A stretch of DNA of 42,437 bases from Rhizobium sp. FKY42. GTDB lineage: Bacteria; Pseudomonadota; Alphaproteobacteria; Rhizobiales; Rhizobiaceae. Of the stretch, positions 8,830 through 16,962 are shown piece after piece (the stretch's first letter is position 1; each line of letters opens with the position of its first letter). The stretch lies in the NCBI RefSeq assembly GCF_005222835.1, contig NZ_STGA01000026.1, positions 1 through 42,437 on the forward strand, in the 5' to 3' direction. The notes beneath the pieces are model-generated. The model was not told where the DNA came from and made no database searches. It was given only the letters and a program-made list of their open reading frames with translations. The position numbers were made by a program, and so were the translations under genes.

Positions 8830-9894
8830 GTGTCGCAAGAAAGCCCGTTTTCGCCTTCTTTCTGGTGGCGGCCGGATGTTCATGCCGATCGTAGACCCTT
8901 CCTTGTCGGTCGAAATCGAATTCAGGCGGCATTCCGCGCTTACTTTGATGCGAACGGCTTTCTCGAAGTCGATACTGCGACCTTGCAGGTTTCCCCCGGA
9001 AACGAGGCGCATCTGCACGCCTTCTCGACTATTGCTCTGACGACCGATGGCCAAACCCTGCCGTTGCATCTGCACACCTCCCCGGAATTCGCCTGCAAGA
9101 AGCTGCTGGCGGCGGGTGAGCAACGCATAAACTGCTTCTCGCATGTCTTTAGAAACAGAGAGCGGGGCCCGCTTCATCATCCTGAATTCACGATGCTGGA
9201 ATGGTATCGGGTTGGTGAAGACTATACGCAGTTGATGACCGATTGTGCCGACCTCGTTGCACTCGCAGCCGAGACGGCAGGCACAACGGTTTTCAGCTAT
9301 CGCGGCATGACCTGCAACCCGTCCATCCCCGCGGAAAGGTTGAGCGTAGCGGATGCATTCCGCAAGTTTGCCGACATCGACATCCTGGCAACGGTCAGCG
9401 AAGACGGGTCGACGGATCGAGTGGGTCTGGCCAAACAACTGGCAAGAGCCGGCATCCGCCACGCGGACGATGATACCTGGACCGATCTTTACTCTCGTGT
9501 GCTGGTCGAAAAAATCGAACCGCATTTGGGAGACGGACAAATGACGATCCTTGATCGCTATCCCGTTTCAGAGGCTGCTTTGGCACGACCTGCCTCCGAC
9601 GATCCCCGCGTAGCGGAACGGTTCGAACTCTATGCCTGCGGGGTCGAACTCGCCAACGCCTTCGGGGAATTGACCGATCCGATGGAGCAACGCCTTCGCT
9701 TCGAGGCCGAAATGGCGGAAAAGATGCGCGTATACGGTGAATCCTATCCGCTCGACGAAGACTTTCTGGCGGCACTCGCAATCATGCCCGATGCGAGCGG
9801 CATAGCACTCGGCTTCGACCGGCTCGTCATGCTGGCGACCGGTGCGCTTCGGATCGATCAGGTCATGTGGGCGCCGGTAGCGGATTATCGATGA
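8830..9894 (+). CDS. epmA: EF-P (R)-beta-lysine ligase (EpmA/GenX/PoxA)
   Basis: EpmA is a truncated class II lysyl-tRNA synthetase paralog that activates (R)-beta-lysine with ATP and transfers it to Lys34 of EF-P rather than to tRNA. From GTG 8830 it has 354 residues. Class II motif 2 is seen as FRNRE with R108, and motif 3 as GFDR at 328-331. There is no N-terminal anticodon-binding OB domain, which separates it from LysS. The start is set by AAAGGAAAG about 10 bases upstream; the frame is open further upstream but the extra residues are not family-like. Its stop overlaps the epmB start (ATGA at 9891-9894), so the two are translationally coupled. Confidence 0.94.
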   Translation: MSQESPFSPSFWWRPDVHADRRPFLVGRNRIQAAFRAYFDANGFLEVDTATLQVSPGNEAHLHAFSTIALTTDGQTLPLHLHTSPEFACKKLLAAGEQRINCFSHVFRNRERGPLHHPEFTMLEWYRVGEDYTQLMTDCADLVALAAETAGTTVFSYRGMTCNPSIPAERLSVADAFRKFADIDILATVSEDGSTDRVGLAKQLARAGIRHADDDTWTDLYSRVLVEKIEPHLGDGQMTILDRYPVSEAALARPASDDPRVAERFELYACGVELANAFGELTDPMEQRLRFEAEMAEKMRVYGESYPLDEDFLAALAIMPDASGIALGFDRLVMLATGALRIDQVMWAPVADYR

Positions 9895-10940
9895 TGGCAA
9901 CACGCCCGCTCAAGACACCACCTGAACTGCTGGACGCCGGCCTGATTTCGCAGAAGCATCTGGTAGATGCTCAGGCCGTCGCTGAGCGCTATGCGGTGGC
10001 CTTGACCCCGACGGTGGTCGACCTCATCGATCCCGAGGATCCCGAGGATCCAATCGCTCGCCAGTTCATACCGGATATTGCAGAACTGACAACGACAGCA
10101 GAAGAACGTGCCGACCCGATTGGTGACGGCGCGCACAGCACCGTGCGGGGTATTGTTCATCGCTATCCGGACCGTGTCCTTCTGAAAGCTGTTCATATCT
10201 GCCCGGTCTATTGTCGCTTTTGCTTCCGTCGAGAAATGGTCGGACCGACGGGCGACGGCACCCTGTCACCGACAGAATTGCAGGATGCACTCGACTATAT
10301 CCGCTCCCGAACCGAGATCTGGGAGGTCATTCTGACGGGTGGAGATCCGCTGGTTCTCTCTCCAAGACGTCTTGCCGAGATCATGAATGGGCTGCGTTCC
10401 ATTGAACATGTGAAGATCGTCCGATTCCATTCCCGCGTTCCCGTCGTCAATCCGCAAGCAATCAATGCGGAGCTGGTCGACGCCCTTCGACAGAGCGGCA
10501 AGGCGGTCTATGTCGCACTTCATGCCAACCATCCCCGCGAAATGACGAATGAGGCGCGCGCTGCCTGCGCAACATTGATTGATGCTGGGATTGCGATGGT
10601 CAGCCAGACCGTGCTTCTGAAGGGCGTCAACGACGATCCGGATGTACTGGCGGCTTTGATGCGAGCCTTCGTTGAGACGCGGGTGAAGCCCTACTATCTT
10701 CACCACCCGGATCTCGCGCCCGGCACCAGCCATTTTCGATTGGGTATCGCCCGGGGCCAGGAAATCGTTGCTGCACTTCGCGGCAATCTCTCCGGCCTCT
10801 GCCAGCCGACTTACGTGCTCGACATCCCCGGCGGGCACGGCAAGGCAGTGCTCGGACCTCAGGCTGTTCTGGCGGCTGACGACGGCTGTTATTCCGTCAG
10901 TGACTATCGGGGCGGAACACACCGATACCCGCCAAGCTAG
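9891..10940 (+). CDS. epmB: EF-P-(R)-beta-lysine synthase, lysine 2,3-aminomutase-like radical SAM enzyme
   Basis: EpmB converts (S)-alpha-lysine to (R)-beta-lysine, the substrate of EpmA. The protein is 349 residues from ATG 9891. The radical-SAM cluster motif is C104-x3-C108-x2-C111, and a GGHGK motif near the C-terminus supplies the likely PLP lysine, K318. It lacks the long C-terminal extension of catabolic, oligomeric lysine 2,3-aminomutases, consistent with the EpmB type. ATGA overlap with epmA and the divergent efp settle the assignment. A second ATG at 9894 is an equally plausible start differing by one residue. Confidence 0.93.
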   Translation: MMATRPLKTPPELLDAGLISQKHLVDAQAVAERYAVALTPTVVDLIDPEDPEDPIARQFIPDIAELTTTAEERADPIGDGAHSTVRGIVHRYPDRVLLKAVHICPVYCRFCFRREMVGPTGDGTLSPTELQDALDYIRSRTEIWEVILTGGDPLVLSPRRLAEIMNGLRSIEHVKIVRFHSRVPVVNPQAINAELVDALRQSGKAVYVALHANHPREMTNEARAACATLIDAGIAMVSQTVLLKGVNDDPDVLAALMRAFVETRVKPYYLHHPDLAPGTSHFRLGIARGQEIVAALRGNLSGLCQPTYVLDIPGGHGKAVLGPQAVLAADDGCYSVSDYRGGTHRYPPS

Positions 10941-11112
10941 CTGTCTTTATCACCTGCAACTGATGCGTTTCAGACTGTTTGAGCGGTGCGTGACAACGTG
11001 ATTCGACGTCGCTTGGTCATACATAACGACAGACGTTGAAACGATTGCTATGGACGCAGGCGCCGATCGCGCTATTCTCCTTATAAATCAACAGCCTTCC
11101 GGGGGAGTAGCG

Positions 11113-13617
11113 ATGGCTGACGCTGAGTACGAGACAAGCCCTGAAGCCATGAACGACGGCGAGCAGTCAGCTTACTGGCCTGAAGCGGACGAATTCGTTG
11201 CCGAGCACTATGGCCTGGCCGGGGAAGTCTTACCCGTTGACATCGACCCACCGCGCTTCTTCATTCGGTACGAGGAAGTTACCTGCAGGCTCGATTTTGG
11301 CGAAGAACAACAGCTATTCGAGCGCTTCAAGATCGAGCACGAACTGCTGCATCGGTTGCGAGGAGAAGCAGGGCGAGTCGGTGCGCCCGAACCACTTGCG
11401 GCCCAGCAGGGAGCGGATCTGATCAGCCTGGACGGAAGTCTTGCTGGGGGCGATCAGGCTTTTGCGCGCCTTTTTGCGTTTCCGCCCGGGGAGCCCATGC
11501 CGAATCTTGCGGAGCTTTCGGATCTGGAGATTGGCCGGATCGGAACATTTGCCGCCCAGTTGTCTCGCGATCTTGTCGCCATTTCGGATCTTGAGGGACA
11601 TGCTACCCAAACGTCTCAGCTAATCGTTGATCAAGATCTGAGGCAAGTTGGGCCACAGGTCGTTCATTGCCTCAGAAATCTCACCGAACCGGCAGTGCGC
11701 GATCCAATCGCTCGCGCCACCGTGACCGCGCTTCGACAGGTTCAGCCTCTGGGAGAACAACTGCGCGTTCAATTGATCCACCATCGGCCGATTGGCGATA
11801 ATCTGGTTGGCCTGCCGGGGGAAGCCGGTTGGGTACCGACCGGCTTTACCAGCCCGGAGCTTTTGGGCAGCGGCTGGGTTGTCGCGTCTCTGGCGGGCGT
11901 CTGCGCAGAAATCCTGCAGCGCGGCACGGGCAACGCATTTTCCGTCCTGCCAGCCATCAAGGCATTCCACGCCGAACTTCCGTTGACCGAAGCGGAACTG
12001 ACGGCGCTTTGGCCACTTATCATCGCCACTATTGCGCGCGAGCGGGCACAGCATGAGCTTGCCTCCAATGACGTCGGCGCCAGCGAAAAACTACAGGAAA
12101 GCAGAACCGGCTTTGAGAAGGCAGCCGACGTCGAACCCGGCGTGATGCATGCAGCCATCCTGCAAGCCGTTGAGTGGCCCTTGCCAGAAACGGCAGAATT
12201 TCTGCCGCTTCTGCCGGAACTGGATCTCCAGGATCTCCGTCTTGTCGATCTATCCGCAACGAGCCCGCTTTTTGTGGACGGTAATTGGAAGGACCCCGAG
12301 ATCGATTGGCGTCTCCTGGCAAGAATCGCCTGGGAAACAAAGATGGGCGCGACCCGCTTTGGCGAGTATCGCCTATCTCGTGGCTCAGCGGGTGCTAACG
12401 CTCACAACGTCGCCCTTCATATTGATATATGCCTGCCGGCTGGAGCCACAGTGGCCGCTCCGTTCGGAGGCACCGTGAAACAGGCAAGCGGACCATTCAT
12501 TCTGTCCAGCAAGGATGCTACTCTCTATATCGAGGGCGTGGAAACAGTCCTGGCAGAGGGGACTATGTTGTTTGCGGGCGACCGTCTGGGGTCGGTCGGC
12601 GGCCCAGAGGGATCCGTAGGTGGATTACGCATCCGCCTTGCACGATCGCCGGACGTGGATCCGCCCTTGTTCTGTTCCGGAAACGAACTGGGGCTTTGGA
12701 AACGTCTGGCCCTGTCTCCGTCTCTGGTACTCGGTCTCAATGTCGATGCGCCCGATGTATCCGGGGAAGGCTATGTACGCGGCTGGCATGAGTATCTTTT
12801 CGACAGCTTCGGTCACCGCCGGATTGATTTGACGGGGTCAGCAGGCGTCCTTGGCTACGGCCACGGCGACCTTGCGGAAGCAGCTTACCGCCAATGGCTC
12901 ACTCTCGGGGGCACAGTAGGAACTAGCCTGGAAGCGGAGTATCAGGCCGCCCTGCTTCAGGACATGCCGGGCCATCTTGATACTGTTCTTGCTCTGACCG
13001 ACGAAACGCAGGCTATGGAGATTGCACGGCAGTTGGCCAGCAAGCTGTTTGATGATCCAGACGCCGTCTTGATTGCAGACGAAAGGCAATCCGGCTTCTG
13101 GCGCAATGGCAGAAACGCCTGGTCGTTTCAGACGGCAGAGCAAACTCCGGATATTGTCGTCACCGGCTCGCCTGTTCCCCAGGAGCGATTGGCAGCAGTC
13201 ATCATCAGTCGATCGGTTCTGCCGGATGGACTTGAACTGCCACAACCCGATGCGACAGCGGTGGCTTGTCGTATGGGTCTGGCAGTTCTGGATGCTCTCG
13301 ATGACGCAGCGCTGCGGCGTGCGGTGGCGGACGTCGCGGACATTCTACGGACCAGACTGGAAGCGCTTTCAAACAAAAATCCTGCACTCGTCGGGATAGA
13401 AGGATCCGGTCTCGATCTTCGATTGAAGCTTTCCGGCGTCGACGCCACCGAGATTGCGAACCTTCTTCAAGGCCTCGGCATTCTGGTGTCGCCTCCCAAT
13501 GAATCGGATACGATAAGCATTATTGCCCCGCTCACGCTTTCCGAGGGCGCAGTCGCCGAATTCGTGGAAGCTCTGGCTGCCTGCCTGCCCGCTGTCGAGC
13601 CCGTGGAGAACGAATAG
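11113..13617 (+). CDS. Three-domain pseudoenzyme: APH-like / M23-like / class III aminotransferase-like
   Basis: An 834-residue protein that keeps the outline of the known APH - M23 peptidase - class III aminotransferase fusions (about 1000 residues) but has lost each active site. In the kinase-like part the HxDxxxxN loop reads H223-H-R225...N230 (Asp to Arg), and the IDFGD position reads GFTSP (244-248). In the M23-like part the first zinc His is A434 (Asp438 kept), the TLYGHL His is gone (TLYIEGV, 470-476), and the HLH pair is G504-L-R506. In the aminotransferase-like part the DExQ motif remains (D656), but the Schiff-base Lys is S686 (TGSP), GSEAN reads DETQ, and roughly 110 residues between those motifs are missing. 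The start at 11113 has a GGGGGAG ribosome-binding site at 11101-11107. The 835-codon frame is uninterrupted. Function unknown. Confidence 0.8.
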   Translation: MADAEYETSPEAMNDGEQSAYWPEADEFVAEHYGLAGEVLPVDIDPPRFFIRYEEVTCRLDFGEEQQLFERFKIEHELLHRLRGEAGRVGAPEPLAAQQGADLISLDGSLAGGDQAFARLFAFPPGEPMPNLAELSDLEIGRIGTFAAQLSRDLVAISDLEGHATQTSQLIVDQDLRQVGPQVVHCLRNLTEPAVRDPIARATVTALRQVQPLGEQLRVQLIHHRPIGDNLVGLPGEAGWVPTGFTSPELLGSGWVVASLAGVCAEILQRGTGNAFSVLPAIKAFHAELPLTEAELTALWPLIIATIARERAQHELASNDVGASEKLQESRTGFEKAADVEPGVMHAAILQAVEWPLPETAEFLPLLPELDLQDLRLVDLSATSPLFVDGNWKDPEIDWRLLARIAWETKMGATRFGEYRLSRGSAGANAHNVALHIDICLPAGATVAAPFGGTVKQASGPFILSSKDATLYIEGVETVLAEGTMLFAGDRLGSVGGPEGSVGGLRIRLARSPDVDPPLFCSGNELGLWKRLALSPSLVLGLNVDAPDVSGEGYVRGWHEYLFDSFGHRRIDLTGSAGVLGYGHGDLAEAAYRQWLTLGGTVGTSLEAEYQAALLQDMPGHLDTVLALTDETQAMEIARQLASKLFDDPDAVLIADERQSGFWRNGRNAWSFQTAEQTPDIVVTGSPVPQERLAAVIISRSVLPDGLELPQPDATAVACRMGLAVLDALDDAALRRAVADVADILRTRLEALSNKNPALVGIEGSGLDLRLKLSGVDATEIANLLQGLGILVSPPNESDTISIIAPLTLSEGAVAEFVEALAACLPAVEPVENE

Positions 13618-14037
13618 GCACGCGATCTCAAGACGAGTCAGATTTCCAATTCGAGAGCGCGCGTGATCGAATGTGATCGCAATCCTGTACAAAGTCATAT
13701 GCGCGAACAAGATTTCACACATCTGCCCAATTGCTGTCATCAAACAGAAAAAAATTCTAGCTATTCATAATTCCGATTGAACTGCAGCTTCGACTCGCTT
13801 ATGGTCCACAACACCTGAGACGAGCCGAAGAGGGTTCAGTCCGGAGAAGCGCAACACGAACGAGGGAGTGACAATGACGCTTATGATCCGCACTTCTCTT
13901 ATTTGCGATGCGTCTGTTGTGAAACGCGTGGGCCAGATCTCCATCCCACGCTGTCGAATGTGACGTTTCACCCGAAAACCGTCTGAAAAGTCTAATTCGT
14001 CATCGCTGCGTCACGCAGCCACACTAGGAGTATGACC
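13618..14037. other. 420-base intergenic region with hairpin and possible tiny ORF
   Basis: No gene of ordinary size is supported. An AT-rich block around 13740-13775 looks promoter-like. A long-range inverted repeat, CTTCGACTCG (13788-13797) against CGAGCCGAAG (13821-13830), pairs at 9 of 10 positions and could belong to a small RNA. A 29-codon frame at 13874-13963 (MTLMIRTSLI...) has a GAGGGAG ribosome-binding-like sequence but nothing else to support it. A perfect hairpin, GCTGCG-TCA-CGCAGC (14005-14019), lies just before the ribosome-binding site of the next gene. Confidence 0.35.
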
Positions 14038-14238
14038 ATGCAAAAGCAGGTTATCGAATACGCTGGCGAGCCCGTTGGAATCGTTGTTCCCGACAACGAT
14101 CGCTTGAAGTTCATCGCGGTCAAATTTCACGTCATCGATCTGGACGAGCAACGTTTCTCATCTGCCGATGAGGTGCGTCTCGCAATTCGCAATCACGTCC
14201 GCGATCAAGCCATCGCCGACCGTCGCGCAGTCGCCTGA
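14038..14238 (+). CDS. Small conserved-type hypothetical protein
   Basis: A 66-residue acidic/basic soluble protein of unknown function, beginning MQKQVIEYAGEPVGIVVPD and ending in a charged helix. It has no signal peptide or membrane segment. The start is set by AGGAG at 14026-14030, seven bases before ATG 14038; the in-frame ATG at 14032 is too close to that site. A perfect 6-bp hairpin with a 3-base loop (14005-14019) lies just upstream and could modulate translation. It is monocistronic and ends at a bidirectional terminator. Codon use looks normal for the region, so I treat it as a real gene, but I do not recognise the family. Confidence 0.65.
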   Translation: MQKQVIEYAGEPVGIVVPDNDRLKFIAVKFHVIDLDEQRFSSADEVRLAIRNHVRDQAIADRRAVA

Positions 14239-14259
14239 TCCTTAAAGAGGCTGAACAAG

Positions 14260-14285
14260 CGGACCGCCCAATATGTGAAGGGCGG
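14260..14285. terminator. Bidirectional hairpin terminator between convergent genes
   Basis: GACCGCCC (14260-14267) pairs with GGGCGGTC (14278-14285) around a 10-base loop, with symmetry extending a few bases outward. It sits between the stops of the small hypothetical gene and the RAM-domain gene. The T-run is poor on both sides. Confidence 0.6.
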
Positions 14286-14305
14286 TCGCGTTGTTCGCGC
14301 CCGCG

Positions 14306-14542
14306 TCAAAACGCGGTAAATGTAAGCGTTGTGAGAGAGCGCTCGATTCCGGGAATGGACGCGATCTTTTCATTCACGAACTTCCCGATCTCTTCTCCCT
14401 CGCCGATATAGATTTTCAGGAGCAGGTCCCAGTCGCCGCTGGTGGAATAGAGCTCGGAAACCAGTTCGGTCTTGTAAATGGCATCGGCCACTTCGTAGGT
14501 CTTGCCCGGCGCACAGCGCAACTGGACGAAAATCGGCTTCAT
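14306..14542 (-). CDS. Stand-alone Lrp/AsnC ligand-binding (RAM) domain protein
   Basis: A 78-residue protein that corresponds to the C-terminal RAM domain of Lrp/AsnC regulators without the DNA-binding domain. It shows the beta-alpha-beta-beta-alpha-beta outline with VQLRCAPGKTYEVADAI, then TSGDWDLLLKIYI (the ligand-loop GxxD) and IPGIERSLTTLTF. Such SraM-like proteins bind amino acids and can mix into Lrp oligomers. The start is ATG 14542, where the domain begins. The longer frame to 14680 adds non-homologous residues. It lies 55 bases downstream of, and co-directional with, the LysR regulator of the pipecolate locus, so it may share its transcript and sense the same amino acid. A perfect palindrome, GTTGGCCAAC (14566-14575), lies 23 bases before the start. 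Confidence 0.85.
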   Translation of the reverse strand: MKPIFVQLRCAPGKTYEVADAIYKTELVSELYSTSGDWDLLLKIYIGEGEEIGKFVNEKIASIPGIERSLTTLTFTAF

Positions 14543-14597
14543 GTCATTTTCCCGTATCTCAGGCTGTTGGCCAACCGTCATTAATCTCCGGACACGA

Positions 14598-15527
14598 CTA
14601 TTGGCCGATACTGCCTTCTGGCGCAACCCGATCCTCCATTCTTGCAGCCTCCTCGACAATCCAGTTTCTGAACGCCGCAAGTGGCGGATAAGAGCCGCGC
14701 TCCGGCGGATAGGCCAGAAAGTAACGACCGCTGTGGTGCGGGGAGGCCTCTATGGCGGGCACAAGCAGGCGCTCGTCCAGTTCGCGATTGATCAGAAATC
14801 GGGGCATAAGGGCAAGCCCCATACCCGCGACCGCGGCCTCAAGCATGGTAGAAAACTGGTCGAACAGCATTCCGTGCAGAGCCTCGAACTCTATGCCTCG
14901 TGATGTAAACCAGTTCTCCCAGGCATCTGGACGCGAATTGAGATGCAGCAGAGATGCGCCAAGCAGATCGTCTGAAGCCCGGAGATCGCGGCGCGACAAG
15001 TAAGCGGGGGCACATACGGGGATTACATCCTCATCCGTCAACACGGAAAGGTTTGCTCCTGGCCAGCGCGGCTCTCCAAAATGGATGGCGGCATCGAGAG
15101 TATCGAAACGGAAGTCGAATGGCTCAAGCCGCGTGATCAGATTGACCATGACACCGGGATGCCGCGCCAGAAACCGTGGCAGGCGTGGGGTCAACCAGCG
15201 GCTGCCGAAAAAAGGCAGGATTGCAAGGTTCAGCGTCCCGCCAGCCGGGTTGGCCCGAAGATTGAGTGATGCGTTGGAGATGCGTCGCAACGCCTCGCGG
15301 ATCTCTCTTGCATAGGTATCACCGGCAATGGTCAGGCGGATCGTTTGCCGCTCGCGCAAGAACAAGGTTACGCCGAGTTGCTGTTCCAGTGACGAGATCT
15401 GGCGGCTTACCGCGCTTTGGGTCAGGCCCAGTTCGTTGGCTGCTGCGGTGACGCTGCCGGTGCGTGCCGCGGCCTCGAAGGCGGCCAGAAGCGAAAATGA
15501 CGGCAGAAATCGGCGCGGCGGCAACAT
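14598..15527 (-). CDS. LysR-family regulator (GcvA type) of the pipecolate/lysine locus
   Basis: A 309-residue LysR transcriptional regulator. The N-terminal winged helix-turn-helix is plain (GSVTAAANELGLTQSAVSRQIS, about 24-45, where AAxxLxxTQSAVSRQI is the family signature), followed by the linker helix and a periplasmic-binding-like effector domain. The opening RRFLPSFSLLAAFEAAAR is GcvA-like. The start at ATG 15527 has a strong AGGAGGAAT ribosome-binding site (15537-15545). It is divergent from amaA, the classic arrangement for a LysR activator of the adjacent catabolic operon; the inducer is likely an intermediate such as pipecolate or aminoadipate, which is inference. Confidence 0.9.
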   Translation of the reverse strand: MLPPRRFLPSFSLLAAFEAAARTGSVTAAANELGLTQSAVSRQISSLEQQLGVTLFLRERQTIRLTIAGDTYAREIREALRRISNASLNLRANPAGGTLNLAILPFFGSRWLTPRLPRFLARHPGVMVNLITRLEPFDFRFDTLDAAIHFGEPRWPGANLSVLTDEDVIPVCAPAYLSRRDLRASDDLLGASLLHLNSRPDAWENWFTSRGIEFEALHGMLFDQFSTMLEAAVAGMGLALMPRFLINRELDERLLVPAIEASPHHSGRYFLAYPPERGSYPPLAAFRNWIVEEAARMEDRVAPEGSIGQ

Positions 15528-15631
15528 GGTGAGATCATTCCTCCTGAGAATGAACTGATGAGAAGAATTCGATATTCATGCCTTTGACGCGGCTGTAAAG
15601 ATAGGTCGTCAAGCCTTCGGAACGATGATCC
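15528..15631. promoter_or_regulatory. Divergent LysR-amaA control region
   Basis: A 104-base divergent promoter region. An interrupted palindrome with outer arms ATGA/TCAT lies at about 15558-15579, and within it GAAT (15565-15568) faces ATTC (15574-15577). This is a plausible LysR site, but the arms are short. Confidence 0.35.
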
Positions 15632-16915
15632 ATGCTCAATGATCCCCGCACCCACGGCCTGTGGGCAAAGACTGCACCTGCCGCCCCGCCGACGACGCCC
15701 CTTACCGGCGACAGGACGGCCGAGATCGTCATCATCGGTGGCGGCTATACAGGTCTGTCTGCGGCTCTGCACCTTGCAAAGGCGGGACGCTCCGTCATCC
15801 TGCTGGAGGCCAAGGACATCGGCTTTGGTGGTGCAGGACGAAATGTAGGCCTCATCAATGCGGGAATGTGGGTCATGCCGGACAATCTTCCCGGCGAACT
15901 GGGAGAGACCCACGGAGAACGCCTGCTGAACCTTCTCGGCAACGGCCCTCAGACGGTCATGGCACTCATTGAACAGCACGGAATAGAATGCGAGTTGACG
16001 CGCTCGGGCACCCTTCATTGTGCCGTCGGCGACGATGGCTTGAAAGAAATTGAAGAGCGCGCTCGGCAGTGGCAGAAACGGGGTGCACCCGTTGAACTGC
16101 TCGATGCAGCAGAAGCGGAACGACGTATTGGCACTCGCGCCTATCGCGGTGCGCTGCTGGATCGTCGCGCAGGAACGCTCCAGCCACTTGCCTATGCTCG
16201 GGGTCTGGCCAATGCCGCCATCAAGGCGGGCGCACTGCTTCATACGGGAAGCCCGGTCATCGGCTGGCAGGCTCGCGGCGAGCGCCATATCGTTTCCACC
16301 GGCACCGGCAGCGTGACCGCAAACTGGGTGATCGTCGCAACGGATGCCTATACCACCGGCCCATTCGAGACAGTGCGGCGCGAGCAAGTCTATCTGCCCT
16401 ATTTCAACCTCGCGACCACACCCCTCTCCGACAATCTGCGGCGTTCCATTTTGCCGGAGCGCGAGGGCTGTTGGGACACGAAGGAGATTCTCTCATCCTT
16501 CCGCATGGATGCCAGAGGCCGGCTGGTGTTCGGATCTGTCGGCGCACTTCGAGGCACTGGAACGGCCATCCACAAAGGCTGGGCCCGTCGCGCCCTTGCC
16601 AAGCTGTTCCCACAACTGGGCGAAGTGGACTTCGAGGCCGAATGGTATGGCCAGATCGGTATGACCGACAATGCCCTGCCACGCTTTCACAAATTCGCCG
16701 ATCGCGTCATCGGATTTTCGGGCTACAACGGACGCGGTATTTCACCGGGTACGGTGTTCGGCAAGGTTCTCGCCGCGCATGTTCTGGGCGAACTGCCAGA
16801 AGCTGATCTACCTTTGCCGCTGACTGAACCAACCGAACCGCTGATGAGACCGATCAAGGAAGCCTATTACGAGCTTGGAGCACAGATTGCTCACCTCGCG
16901 GGCGATCGATTTTAA
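15632..16915 (+). CDS. amaA: FAD-dependent amino-acid oxidase, probable L-pipecolate oxidase
   Basis: A 427-residue flavoprotein of the DAO family. The dinucleotide-binding motif is G36-G-G-x-x-G41 after the strand IVIIG, with the acidic E at the end of beta-2 (ILLEA). The C-terminal FSGYNGRGISPGT motif closes the FAD site. It oxidises a cyclic or secondary amino acid. The neighbour is an ALDH7-family aminoadipate-semialdehyde dehydrogenase, so the likely reaction is L-pipecolate to 1-piperideine-6-carboxylate, the AmaA step of lysine catabolism in Pseudomonas. The N-terminal HGLWAKTAP stretch is common to related oxidases of this group. It is first in an operon under the divergent LysR regulator. 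Gamma-glutamylputrescine oxidase-like activity is the main alternative. Confidence 0.78.
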   Translation: MLNDPRTHGLWAKTAPAAPPTTPLTGDRTAEIVIIGGGYTGLSAALHLAKAGRSVILLEAKDIGFGGAGRNVGLINAGMWVMPDNLPGELGETHGERLLNLLGNGPQTVMALIEQHGIECELTRSGTLHCAVGDDGLKEIEERARQWQKRGAPVELLDAAEAERRIGTRAYRGALLDRRAGTLQPLAYARGLANAAIKAGALLHTGSPVIGWQARGERHIVSTGTGSVTANWVIVATDAYTTGPFETVRREQVYLPYFNLATTPLSDNLRRSILPEREGCWDTKEILSSFRMDARGRLVFGSVGALRGTGTAIHKGWARRALAKLFPQLGEVDFEAEWYGQIGMTDNALPRFHKFADRVIGFSGYNGRGISPGTVFGKVLAAHVLGELPEADLPLPLTEPTEPLMRPIKEAYYELGAQIAHLAGDRF

Positions 16916-16962
16916 GCGCTGAACGATCAGATGATCATGACCAGAAGACGAGAAGGACCAAG

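Noticed and set aside
9891..10940. Reading epmB as catabolic lysine 2,3-aminomutase
   Set aside because: Length, ATGA overlap with epmA and the divergent efp point to EF-P modification.
11113..13617. Annotating the fusion as an active aminotransferase or peptidase
   Set aside because: The PLP lysine, zinc ligands and kinase Asp are all replaced at the aligned positions.
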